From assembly GCF_040110915.1 (NCBI RefSeq), contig NZ_CP157793.1:4091001-4155000 (forward strand): 64,000 nucleotides of DNA, given 5' to 3'. Below, one piece after another: positions 43,618 through 53,113 of this stretch. The stretch's first letter is position 1. Every line of letters begins with the position of its first letter. This stretch comes from Stappia sp. (GTDB taxonomy: Bacteria; Pseudomonadota; Alphaproteobacteria; Rhizobiales; Stappiaceae). The notes under the pieces were generated by a model. It did no database searches, had not been told where the DNA came from, and worked only from the letters and a program-made list of their open reading frames with translations. Made by a program: the position numbers and the translations under genes.

Positions 43618-43997
43618 GTTTTTCGATCTGACTCAATGGATAACACGCGACGGACCGCCGGCACCACATCAACGAGACCGGACGGCCGCACCCTTCCAGT
43701 TCGCGATCACGACCCAAGGTCGCGGTCCGAAAGGCTTTCGCGCCCATCGCGCGGGGCTCTGCCGCAGCCGCGCATGTGCCGCGCAATCAGGTCCGCTCCC
43801 GCCGATCCGGCGCGGGGTGTGATCGCCGGCATGTGAATGCGATCTGCGGGAAGACGGGGAACGAGAGGCGGTGCTAGGCTGCGGCCCGGCACGGCACGTG
43901 GAGTGCATGGATCCTGGCCATGGCACCCGTGCGGCCACTCGCATCACCAAGACGCAAGACCCCGCGTGCGCCGCGCGCAAGGGGTTTCGGAGGATCC

Positions 43998-45323
43998 ATG
44001 TCGCAGCCCGCGCTCAACACCAACAATCTCGACGCCTTCTGGATGCCGTTCACCGCGAACCGGCAGTTCAAGCAGAACCCGCGCCTCTTCGTCGGCGCCG
44101 AGGGCATGTACTACAAGACGGCCGACGGGCGCGACGTGCTGGACGGGACCGCCGGCCTGTGGTGCTGCAACGCCGGCCACGCCCGGCCGAGGATCACCGA
44201 GGCCGTGCAGCGCCAGGTCGCCGAGCTCGACTACGCGCCGGCCTTCCAGATGGGCCATCCGCACGCCTTCGAACTGGCCGCCCGCCTGTCGGCGCTGATG
44301 CCGACCCCGCTCGACCATGTGTTCTTCACCAATTCCGGCTCGGAATCGGTGGAAACCGCGCTGAAGATGGCGCTGGCCTATCACCGGGTGCGCGGCGAGG
44401 GATCGCGGACGCGGCTGATCGGCCGCGAGCGCGGCTATCACGGGGTCAACTTCGGCGGCATCTCGGTCGGCGGCATTGTCGCCAACCGCAAGATGTTCGG
44501 CACGCTGCTCGGCGGCGTCGACCACATCCGCCACACCCACGATCTGGAGCGCAACGCCTATTCGCGCGGCCAGCCCGAGAGCGGCGCCGAGTATGCCGAG
44601 GAGCTGATCCGGCTGGTGCAGCTGCACGATCCCTCGACCATCGCGGCGGTGATCGTCGAGCCGGTCGCGGGCTCCACCGGCGTGCTGATCCCGCCCAAGG
44701 GGTACCTGGAGCGGCTGCGCGCGATCTGCGACCAGCACGGCATCCTGCTGATCTTCGACGAGGTGATCACCGGGTTCGGCCGTCTCGGCTCGCCCTTCGC
44801 GGTGGAGCATTTCGGCGTGATGCCGGATCTGGTGACGACGGCTAAGGGCATCACCAACGGCGTGATCCCCATGGGCGCGGTGTTCTGCACCCGCGACATT
44901 CACGACGCCTTCATGACCGGCCCGGAGCATCTCATCGAGTTCTTCCACGGCTACACCTATTCCGGCCATCCGGTCGCCTGCGCGGCGGCGCTCGGGACCC
45001 TCGACACCTATGAGGAGGAGGGACTGCTGACCCGCGCGGCGGAATTGGAGGACTACTGGGCCGACGCCCTGCACTCGCTCAAGGGAACGCGCCACGTCAT
45101 CGACATCCGCAACATCGGCCTGATCGGCGCGGTGGAACTGGAGCCGATCGCCGGCGAGCCGACGAAGCGGGCCTTCTCCGCCTTTCTCAAGGCCTATGAG
45201 GCCGGGTCGCTGATCCGCACGACCGGCGACATCATCGCCCTGTCGCCGCCGCTCATCATCGAAAAGGGTCAGATCGATCAGCTGGTCGACACGCTGCGCA
45301 GCGTGCTCGAGAGCATCGACTGA
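43998..45323 (+). CDS. Omega-amino acid (beta-alanine):pyruvate aminotransferase
   Basis: A 441-residue class III PLP aminotransferase. FTNSGSESVETALKMALAYH forms the PLP-phosphate cup, FDEVITGFGRLG has the conserved Asp, and the PLP lysine is in TTAKGITNG. The N-terminal DAFWMPFTANRQFKQNPR is characteristic of beta-alanine:pyruvate transaminases. In this cluster it should convert beta-alanine to malonate semialdehyde, and 3-aminoisobutyrate from thymine to methylmalonate semialdehyde. ATG at 43998 with GGAGGA just upstream; an in-frame ATG at 43920 has no such site. mmsA follows 35 bp on. Confidence 0.9.
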   Translation: MSQPALNTNNLDAFWMPFTANRQFKQNPRLFVGAEGMYYKTADGRDVLDGTAGLWCCNAGHARPRITEAVQRQVAELDYAPAFQMGHPHAFELAARLSALMPTPLDHVFFTNSGSESVETALKMALAYHRVRGEGSRTRLIGRERGYHGVNFGGISVGGIVANRKMFGTLLGGVDHIRHTHDLERNAYSRGQPESGAEYAEELIRLVQLHDPSTIAAVIVEPVAGSTGVLIPPKGYLERLRAICDQHGILLIFDEVITGFGRLGSPFAVEHFGVMPDLVTTAKGITNGVIPMGAVFCTRDIHDAFMTGPEHLIEFFHGYTYSGHPVACAAALGTLDTYEEEGLLTRAAELEDYWADALHSLKGTRHVIDIRNIGLIGAVELEPIAGEPTKRAFSAFLKAYEAGSLIRTTGDIIALSPPLIIEKGQIDQLVDTLRSVLESID

Positions 45324-45358
45324 CCGGACAAGAGCCGTTCAACCCGCAAGGTTCGTTC

Positions 45359-46855
<1,497 letters not shown>

Positions 46856-46944
46856 GGCGTTCGACAGACTGACAGGCATCCCGTCGGGGGGAGCCGGCGG
46901 GCACAAGCGCCACCGCAAGGCATCACCACCGGAAGGGAGCAGAC

Positions 46945-48201
46945 ATGAACGCACCGGCCAAGAACATCCGCATCGACGGCGACCGGCTGTGGGACAGCCT
47001 GATGGAGATGGCCAGAATCGGACCCGGGGTCGCCGGCGGCAACAACCGCCAGACGCTGACCGACGCCGACAACGAGGGCCGCAAGCTGTTTCAGGCCTGG
47101 TGCGAACAGGCCGGCATGTCCATGGCCGTGGACACCATGGGCAACATGTTCATGACGCGCGCGGGCACCGATCCGGACGCCGATCCGGTCTACGTCGGCT
47201 CGCATCTCGACACCCAGCCGACGGGCGGCAAATACGACGGCGTGCTCGGCGTGCTCGGCGGACTGGAACTCATCCGCACGCTCAACGACCTCGACATCAA
47301 GACGAAACGGCCGATCGTCGTCACCAACTGGACCAACGAGGAAGGCACCCGCTTCGCCCCGGCCATGCTGGCCTCGGGCGTCTTCGCCGGCATGCACGAC
47401 CAGGACTGGGCCTACGGTCGCGTCGACGCCGAGGGCAAGGCGTTCGGCGACGAACTGAAACGCATCGGTTGGGTCGGCGACGAGCCGGTGGGATCGCGCA
47501 AGGACAGGATCCACGCCATGTTCGAACTGCACATCGAGCAGGGCCCGATCCTCGAGGCGGAAGGCAAGGACATCGGCGTCGTCACCCACGGCCAGGGCCT
47601 GTGGTGGCTGCAGGTCACGGTGACCGGAAAGGACAGCCACACCGGCTCCACGCCGATGCCGATGCGCCGGAATGCCGGTCTCGGCATGGCGCGCCTGACG
47701 GAGCTGGTGCACGAGATCGCCATGAGGCATCAGCCCCGCGCGGTCGGCGCCATCGGCCACTGCGACGTCTATCCCAATTCCCGCAACGTGATCCCGGGCA
47801 AGGTGGTCTTCACCATCGACTTCCGCTCGCCCGACCAGACGATTCTCGACGGCATGAAGGCGGAATTCGAGGACCGCGCGCCGAAGATCGCCGAGGACCT
47901 GGGGCTTTCGCTGGAGATCGAGCCGGTCGGGCACTTCGACCCCGTCACCTTCGACGAGGGCTGCGTCACTGCCGTGCGCTCGGCCGCCGAACGGCTGGGC
48001 TACAGCCACATGGACATCGTCTCGGGCGCCGGCCACGACGCCTGCTGGATCAACCGCATCGCGCCCACCTCGATGATCATGTGCCCCTGCGTCGACGGGC
48101 TGTCGCACAACGAGGCGGAGGAGATTTCGAAGGAGTGGGCGACCGCCGGCGCCGACGTGCTTCTGCACGCGGTGCTGGAGAGCGCGGAGATTGTGGAGTG
48201 A
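46945..48201 (+). CDS. Beta-ureidopropionase / N-carbamoyl-amino-acid hydrolase (M20 family)
   Basis: A 418-residue Zn-dependent amidohydrolase of the HyuC/AmaB type. Metal ligands appear in GSHLDTQ (His), KYDGVLG (Asp), TNEEGTRF (Glu), FELHIEQGP (His) and GLSHNEAE (His). The dimerisation domain is in the middle. Here it should hydrolyse N-carbamoyl-beta-alanine to beta-alanine, CO2 and NH3. ATG at 46945 behind GGAAGGGAG. The last 85 bp including the stop (48121-48205) are duplicated 520 bp downstream with five mismatches. Confidence 0.92.
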   Translation: MNAPAKNIRIDGDRLWDSLMEMARIGPGVAGGNNRQTLTDADNEGRKLFQAWCEQAGMSMAVDTMGNMFMTRAGTDPDADPVYVGSHLDTQPTGGKYDGVLGVLGGLELIRTLNDLDIKTKRPIVVTNWTNEEGTRFAPAMLASGVFAGMHDQDWAYGRVDAEGKAFGDELKRIGWVGDEPVGSRKDRIHAMFELHIEQGPILEAEGKDIGVVTHGQGLWWLQVTVTGKDSHTGSTPMPMRRNAGLGMARLTELVHEIAMRHQPRAVGAIGHCDVYPNSRNVIPGKVVFTIDFRSPDQTILDGMKAEFEDRAPKIAEDLGLSLEIEPVGHFDPVTFDEGCVTAVRSAAERLGYSHMDIVSGAGHDACWINRIAPTSMIMCPCVDGLSHNEAEEISKEWATAGADVLLHAVLESAEIVE

Positions 48202-48205
48202 GGGA
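48121..48205 (+). repeat. Direct repeat, copy 1: 3' end of the ureidopropionase gene
   Basis: This 85-bp segment, coding for the last 26 residues and the stop, reappears at 48641-48725 with five differences. The two copies bracket a small coiled-coil gene. It is the functional end of the intact gene. Confidence 0.92.
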
Positions 48206-48249
48206 AATCAGCCTATGATCCCCCGGTTGCACCACGAAAGGCGAGCCTT

Positions 48250-48468
48250 ATGGCCGTGGATCCCCGCGAGGGCGTCACGAACGAGCTGCTGCTGGAAACG
48301 CTCAAGGCGATCCAGGGCACGCTTGCGCGCCACTCCGACGACCTTCGCGAGATCAAGACCCGACTTGGGATACTCGAGGCGCAATATGCCAGCCTTTCGA
48401 CGCGCGTCGATCGGATGGACGAGCGGCTGGCGCGGGTTGAAAGACGGCTCGGCCTGGTCGAGGTCTGA
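48250..48468 (+). CDS. Small coiled-coil protein (72 aa)
   Basis: A 72-residue acidic/basic helical protein with no family I can name. From residue 9 on it is one continuous heptad-like coiled coil (LLLETLKAIQGTLARHSDDL, then LGILEAQYASLSTRVDRMDE). It has no TM segment or signal. An AAGGCGAG ribosome site precedes the ATG. It sits between the two copies of the ureidopropionase 3' end and was probably brought in with them. Similar stand-alone coiled-coil proteins are scattered in rhizobial genomes; function unknown. Confidence 0.65.
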   Translation: MAVDPREGVTNELLLETLKAIQGTLARHSDDLREIKTRLGILEAQYASLSTRVDRMDERLARVERRLGLVEV

Positions 48469-48640
48469 AATCCGCTTTGTCAGGTTCGAGGACGACATTT
48501 GCTCCCTGACGCTTTGCTCTCCTGCACGTTCATCCGATGAGAATCGTCGGGTGCGCATCGGATTCGAACAGCCGGAGAGTCGATCCGAAAGCGGCAATGA
48601 CCCGGTGACCCGCCATTGGCCATGGCGATGTAAAGCAATG

Positions 48641-48721
48641 GAGATCTCCAAGGACTTGGCGACCGCCGGCGCCGACGTGCTGCTGCACGCGGTGCTGGAG
48701 AGCGCGGAGATTGTGGAGTGA
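48641..48721 (+). pseudogene. Duplicated 3' fragment of a ureidopropionase gene (direct repeat copy 2)
   Basis: The fragment encodes EISKDLATAGADVLLHAVLE and the same last residues and TGA as the intact gene, with E-W changed to D-L. There is no start or upstream coding sequence. The repeat extends to 48725. It may be the original gene end, displaced when the copy-1 end and the insert arrived by recombination, or a remnant of a second paralogue. Confidence 0.85.
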
Positions 48722-48826
48722 GGGACTTGCGTTGTGCCTGATGCGGCATTGCCGTGCCTCTCCGATCCCGGGTCGCGGCTTCGCCTTGCCCGGGAGGACG
48801 CGGAAATGGAGGAAACCCGCTCCGAC

Positions 48827-48862
48827 GTCATCCCGGACGAGCGTCAGCGAGATCCGGGATCG
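48827..48862. repeat. REP-like palindrome upstream of hydA
   Basis: ATCCCGGA (48830-48837) pairs with TCCGGGAT (48853-48860) around a GAGCG/AGCGAGA core. This CATCCCGGACGAGCG-type sequence is of the dispersed intergenic palindromes seen in many Rhizobiales. A related CCCGGG-flanked segment lies just before it (48763-48785). Confidence 0.6.
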
Positions 48863-48972
48863 GGGAGCCTGCACGGGCGGAGGCCGGGCGCATTCTGAGG
48901 AGCACTAGACCGCGGCAATCCAAGAGCCCGGAAACGGGCCGCGCGGTATGAAGACGAAAGAGGGGACCAGAG

Positions 48973-50430
48973 ATGACCAGCAAAGTGATCAAGGGCGGCA
49001 CGGTCGTCACCGCCGATCTCACCTATGAGGCCGACGTGAAGATCGAGGACGGCACCATCGTCGAGATCGGCCCGAACCTTTCGGGCGACGAGGTGCTGGA
49101 CGCGACCGGCTGCTATGTGATGCCGGGCGGCATCGACCCGCATGTGCATCTGGAAATGCCCTTCATGGGCACCTATTCGACCGACAATTTCGACAGCGGC
49201 ACGCGCGCGGCCCTGGCCGGCGGCACGTCGATGGTCGTCGACTTCTGCCTGCCGGCGCCGGAGCAGTCCCTGCTCGAGGCGATCCAGATGTGGGACAACA
49301 AGTCGACGATGGCCCATTGCGACTATTCCTTCCACATGGCGATCACCTGGTGGAGCGAGCAGGTCTTCAACGAGATGGAGACGGTCGTGAAGGAGAAGGG
49401 CATCAACACCTTCAAGCACTTCATGGCCTACAAGGGCGCGCTGATGATCGAGGACGACGAGATGTTCGCCTCCTTCCAGCGCTGCGCGGCGCTCGGCGCG
49501 CTGCCGATGGTGCATGCGGAAAACGGCGACGTGGTCGCCCAGCTTCAGGAAAAGCTGCTCGCCGAGGGCAACAACGGGCCGGAAGCGCACGCCTATTCCC
49601 GTCCGGCGGAAGTCGAGGGCGAGGCGACGAACCGCGCGATCATGATCGCCGACATGGCCGGCGTGCCGGTCTATGTGGTGCACACCTCCTCGGAGCAGGC
49701 GCATGAGGCGATCCGCCGGGCCAAGCAGAACGGCATCCGCTGCTACGGCGAGCCGCTGATCCAGCATCTCACACTGGACGACAGCGAGTACCGGCATCCG
49801 GACTGGGATCACGCGGCGCGGCGGGTGATGTCGCCGCCTTTCCGCGACAAGAAGCACCAGGACAGCCTCTGGGCCGGCCTGCAATCGGGCTCCTTGCAGG
49901 TGGTGGCGACCGACCATTGCGCCTTTACCACGGAGCAGAAGCGCACCGGCATCGGCGATTTCACCAAGATCCCGAACGGCACCGGCGGTCTGGAAGACCG
50001 CATGCCGATGCTGTGGACCCACGGCGTCGAGACGGGTCGGCTGACCAAGAACGAATTCGTCGCCGTCACCTCGACGAACATCGCCAAGATCCTCAACATG
50101 TACCCCAAGAAGGGCGCGATCCTGGTCGGCGCGGATGCCGACATTGTCGTCTGGGACCCGGCGAAGGAAAAGACGATCGCGGCCGCCAATCAGGTCTCGG
50201 CCATCGATTACAACGTCTTCGAGGGCAAGCATGTGAAGGGGCTTCCGCGCTTCACTTTGACGCGGGGACGCCTCGCCTTCGACGACGGCAAGGTGATCGA
50301 CAAGCAGGGGCACGGCAAATTCGTCAAGCGCACGCCGTTCCAGGCGGTCAATGCCGCGCTGTCCACCTGGAAGGAACTCACCGCGCCACGCAAGGTGGAG
50401 CGCACGGGCATTCCCGTCAGCGGGGTGTGA
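48973..50430 (+). CDS. hydA: Dihydropyrimidinase
   Basis: A 485-residue cyclic amidohydrolase. Metal ligands are HVH in GGIDPHVHLEMP, the carboxylated Lys in FKHFMAYKGAL, His in VHAENGD, His in VVHTSSEQA, and Asp in ATDHCAF. It opens dihydrouracil or dihydrothymine to the N-carbamoyl beta-amino acid. ATG at 48973 behind GAGGGG. It lies between the ureidopropionase and the ABC operon. Length and motifs are normal. Confidence 0.95.
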   Translation: MTSKVIKGGTVVTADLTYEADVKIEDGTIVEIGPNLSGDEVLDATGCYVMPGGIDPHVHLEMPFMGTYSTDNFDSGTRAALAGGTSMVVDFCLPAPEQSLLEAIQMWDNKSTMAHCDYSFHMAITWWSEQVFNEMETVVKEKGINTFKHFMAYKGALMIEDDEMFASFQRCAALGALPMVHAENGDVVAQLQEKLLAEGNNGPEAHAYSRPAEVEGEATNRAIMIADMAGVPVYVVHTSSEQAHEAIRRAKQNGIRCYGEPLIQHLTLDDSEYRHPDWDHAARRVMSPPFRDKKHQDSLWAGLQSGSLQVVATDHCAFTTEQKRTGIGDFTKIPNGTGGLEDRMPMLWTHGVETGRLTKNEFVAVTSTNIAKILNMYPKKGAILVGADADIVVWDPAKEKTIAAANQVSAIDYNVFEGKHVKGLPRFTLTRGRLAFDDGKVIDKQGHGKFVKRTPFQAVNAALSTWKELTAPRKVERTGIPVSGV

Positions 50431-50494
50431 GACCCGGGGCGGCCCTCAATGCCGAGGGCCGCCGCGATTATGCGGCATGCGGACGGAGACACGA

Positions 50495-51325
50495 GTGAGC
50501 CAGGGACACGCGACCACCACGGACGACGCAGCGGCGACGGCGGGGTGCCGATCCGTCATCGACATCGACAAGCTGTCGCTCACCTTTCAGACAAACGACG
50601 GTCCGGTGCATGCGCTGTCGGACATTGAGCTGACCATCGAGGAGGGCGACTTCGTCTCCTTCATCGGGCCGTCGGGCTGCGGCAAGACCACGCTTCTGCG
50701 CGTCATCGCCGATCTGGAGCAGCCGACCGGCGGCACCATCTCGGTCAACGGCATGAGCCCGGATGCAGCGCGGCTGGCGCGCGCTTATGGCTACGTCTTT
50801 CAGGCCGCCGCGCTCTATCCCTGGCGGACGATTGCCGACAACATCGCCCTGCCGCTGGAGATCATGGGCTTTTCCCGGGAAGAGCGCGCGGCGCGCATCG
50901 CGAAGAACATGGAGCTGGTCAATCTCGCCGGCTTCGAGCGCAAGTATCCCTGGCAATTGTCGGGCGGCATGCAGCAGCGGGCCTCCATTGCCCGGGCGCT
51001 CTCCTTCGATCCCGATCTGCTGCTGATGGACGAGCCCTTCGGCGCGCTCGACGAGATCGTGCGCGATCACCTGAACGAACAGCTCCTGAAGCTGTGGGAC
51101 AAGACCCACAAGACCGTCGTCTTCGTCACCCACTCGATCCCGGAAGCGGTGTTCCTGTCGACCAAGATCGTGGTGCTCTTCCCGCGCCCGGGTCGCATCT
51201 ACGACGTGATCGAAAGCGACCTGCCGCGCAACCGCACCCTCGACATCCGCGAGACGCCGGAGTTCCTGAAAATCGCGCATCGCGTGCGCGAGGGTCTTCG
51301 GGCGGGGCATTCCTATGACGACTGA
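50495..51325 (+). CDS. ABC transporter ATP-binding protein (NitT/TauT type)
   Basis: A 276-residue nucleotide-binding subunit. Walker A is GPSGCGKTT, the signature is LSGGMQQRASIARAL, Walker B is LLLMDEPFGALDE, and the switch His is in FVTHSIPEA. It resembles SsuB/TauB/ThiZ-type ATPases. Start GTG at 50495 with CGGAG (50484-50488) 6 nt upstream; ATG at 50477 is an alternative. First gene of the ABC operon, directly after hydA, so the substrate is probably a pyrimidine or a breakdown product. Confidence 0.92.
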   Translation: MSQGHATTTDDAAATAGCRSVIDIDKLSLTFQTNDGPVHALSDIELTIEEGDFVSFIGPSGCGKTTLLRVIADLEQPTGGTISVNGMSPDAARLARAYGYVFQAAALYPWRTIADNIALPLEIMGFSREERAARIAKNMELVNLAGFERKYPWQLSGGMQQRASIARALSFDPDLLLMDEPFGALDEIVRDHLNEQLLKLWDKTHKTVVFVTHSIPEAVFLSTKIVVLFPRPGRIYDVIESDLPRNRTLDIRETPEFLKIAHRVREGLRAGHSYDD

Positions 51326-51348
51326 GACATGCCGACGGAGAGGGGCCC

Positions 51349-51915
51349 ATGACAGCTGAGGCGGTGCGATTCCGGGTCGGCTGGCGGGCGACGCGGATGA
51401 CGCGGGCGCGCGACGGCGATGGCGAGCGCTTCACCGTCCTGTCACGGCAGAAGCCGCTCGCAACGGCTTTTGCCTTGCTGCCCGTGGGCTTCCTGGCCGT
51501 CGCCACGGTGATTTATGCCCGCGCGCATCTCGATATCGTCACCGCCGCGATGGTCGGCCTGCTCGGCTACATGCTCTACGAGCTGGCGCGGGCGAACTTT
51601 GGTTCGATCTTCGTGCGTCTCGGACCGCACGTGGAGGTCGCCGCGATGCTTCTGCTTCCCGGGATTGGCGCGGTGCCCCTGGGTCCGAGGCGGAGCTGGC
51701 CGCTGTCGGCACTGTCCAACGTCGCGCTGCTGCAGACGGAATACGGAAAGGCCAAGGCGAAGCCCGTCGACTGGCCGGGCTTCGGTCTGGAGATCAAGAG
51801 CGAGCGGGCCGCGCCGCAGCGCTTGGTCTCCGGCGTGACGCTGGAGCAGGCGCAGACCCTGCGCGAGGCGATCCTTGCGCGCGTGGAGCGGGCGACGCGG
51901 GAGGCGGCTTCATGA
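51349..51915 (+). CDS. Two-TM membrane protein, possible PH-like domain (188 aa)
   Basis: I know no named family for this protein. Residues 1-38 are basic and strand-like, two TM helices follow (about 38-56 ATAFALLPVGFLAVATVIYA and 61-79), then a soluble domain ending in a strand and a long amphipathic helix. That plan (strand, TM hairpin, beta domain, closing helix) is shared with the next two proteins and is seen in bacterial PH-domain membrane proteins. Its stop overlaps the next start (ATGA). A role in the transporter complex is inferred from position only. Confidence 0.65.
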   Translation: MTAEAVRFRVGWRATRMTRARDGDGERFTVLSRQKPLATAFALLPVGFLAVATVIYARAHLDIVTAAMVGLLGYMLYELARANFGSIFVRLGPHVEVAAMLLLPGIGAVPLGPRRSWPLSALSNVALLQTEYGKAKAKPVDWPGFGLEIKSERAAPQRLVSGVTLEQAQTLREAILARVERATREAAS

Positions 51916-52529
51916 GCGCAGCGTCGCAGATGCCCACCGTGCAAGCCGCATCGACGTCCGGCACGACGAAGCGCCTCGGGCGCTTGTCCATCTACACCGA
52001 CGAGATCGGCACCTGGATCGAGGTGACGGCCCGCCGCCCCCTGCCGGTCCTGGTGTTCCTGCTGATCGCGCTGGCCGGCTGGTCGATGGCGGGCTTCGTG
52101 TCGGTGTCCATGCTGTTTGGCTCCTTTGGCGGGCCGCCGGCGTTCTCCGTCTTCATCGCCGTGTGGTGTTCGCTCTGGGCCGCCGGCTGGGTCGCCATTG
52201 CCGCCGGCATCGTGTGGATGCTCGCCGGCCGCGAGATCCTGATCCTGCGCGACGGCGTGCTGACCAAGCGGCTGGTCCTGCCCTGGGTCGGGATCACCCG
52301 CGACTATGCGGCGGAGCTTGTGTCCGACCCGCGCCGCAACGAGGAGACCGGCGATCCCGACATTGCCCAGCACGAGGGGGTCGGCTTTCCGCTCGGGCGC
52401 TATGGCGCGGTCGCCTTCGAGCACGACGGACAGACCGTTTATATCGGGGCCGCGCTCGGGCCCAAGGCGGGCGATGCCCTGCTCGCGTCTCTTGAAACCT
52501 GGCTTGCGCGAAAGGAGGTGGCCGCATGA
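51912..52529 (+). CDS. Two-TM membrane protein, paralogue of the next gene (205 aa)
   Basis: No family recognised. After a 20-residue disordered N-terminus comes GRLSIYTDEIGTWIEV, two TM segments (about 46-68 and 80-104), the strand pair GREILILRDGVLTKRLVLPW, an acidic loop, and a C-terminal FGAVAFEHDG-like strand plus helix (LLASLETWLARK). The plan and several stretches recur in the next protein. It overlaps both neighbours by four bases (start with 51915, stop with 52526). Confidence 0.65.
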   Translation: MSAASQMPTVQAASTSGTTKRLGRLSIYTDEIGTWIEVTARRPLPVLVFLLIALAGWSMAGFVSVSMLFGSFGGPPAFSVFIAVWCSLWAAGWVAIAAGIVWMLAGREILILRDGVLTKRLVLPWVGITRDYAAELVSDPRRNEETGDPDIAQHEGVGFPLGRYGAVAFEHDGQTVYIGAALGPKAGDALLASLETWLARKEVAA

Positions 52530-53113
52530 CCGGCGAAACCCGGAAGATCGGCCGTCTGAGCATCTATTCCGACGCCGTCGGAACCTGGATCGAGGTGGCC
52601 TCGACCCGCAACGGGCCCGGCCTCGTGTTCCTCGGTCTGTGGCTTTTCGGCCTGAGTTTCGCCGGCTATCTGTCCCTGTCGCTGATGACCGCGCCGATGG
52701 AGGCCCCGGTCTTCGTCCAGTTCACCCTGTCCGTCTGGGCCGCGATCCTGACGCTGGCCTGGCTCGCGACCTTCCTGTCGATGATCTGGATGGTCCTGGG
52801 CCGCGAGGTCCTGATCCTGCGCGACGACACGGTGACGAAGCGCCTCGTCCTGCCCTTCATCGCCCGCTCCTGGCACTACCCGGCGGGGCAGGTCCGCGAG
52901 CTGCGCCGTGTCGAAGACAGGCCGCAACCCGAGGTTCCCCAGCATGCGGAACAGCACGAGGGCCTCGGCCTTCCGGTCGGGGCCTATGGGGCGATCGCCT
53001 TCGACTGCGACGGACGCACGGTGCACTTCGGCGCGGCGCTGAAGCCGCCCGCGGCGGCCGCGCTGCTTGAGGCCGTGGAGACTTGGTTCGAGCGGAGGCA
53101 AGACGCGGCATGA
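52526..53113 (+). CDS. Two-TM membrane protein, paralogue of the previous gene (195 aa)
   Basis: It is clearly related to the preceding protein: GRLSIYSDAVGTWIEV, TM hairpin (about 30-55 and 68-92), GREVLILRDDTVTKRLVLPF, then QHEGLGLPVGAYGAIAFDCD and the C-terminal helix LLEAVETWFERR. The two arose by duplication. Overlaps both neighbours by four bases. The conserved TKRLVLP strand after the second TM is reminiscent of bacterial PH domains. Function unknown. Confidence 0.65.
   Translation: MTGETRKIGRLSIYSDAVGTWIEVASTRNGPGLVFLGLWLFGLSFAGYLSLSLMTAPMEAPVFVQFTLSVWAAILTLAWLATFLSMIWMVLGREVLILRDDTVTKRLVLPFIARSWHYPAGQVRELRRVEDRPQPEVPQHAEQHEGLGLPVGAYGAIAFDCDGRTVHFGAALKPPAAAALLEAVETWFERRQDAA

Larger units (their letters stand above)
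43527..43997. promoter_or_regulatory. Control region between the tetR pair and the aminotransferase operon
   Basis: A 471-bp gap with no convincing gene. The part next to the regulators (43555-43625) is AT-rich and carries two RutR-type palindromes. The rest (43640-43990) is GC-rich, and small frames there have no ribosome site or family likeness. It should hold divergent promoters for the regulators and for the aminotransferase-mmsA-ureidopropionase genes. Confidence 0.6.
48469..48972. other. Gene-poor stretch with pseudogene fragment and REP-like elements
   Basis: Besides the duplicated gene end, this stretch holds an 8-bp inverted repeat (ATCCGATG 48532-48539, CATCGGAT 48556-48563) that could terminate the coiled-coil gene. 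It also holds the REP-like palindrome at 48827-48862. No promoter for hydA was identified with confidence. No RutR-type site is seen here. Confidence 0.5.

Noticed and set aside
43610..43836. Small plus-strand frames in the regulator/aminotransferase gap
   Set aside because: No ribosome site, no recognisable domain, Arg/Pro-rich content typical of chance frames.
48121..48725. Insertion sequence or transposon between the duplicated ends
   Set aside because: No transposase or integrase and no terminal inverted repeats are present. The direct repeats are coding sequence of the neighbouring gene and too long for target-site duplication.
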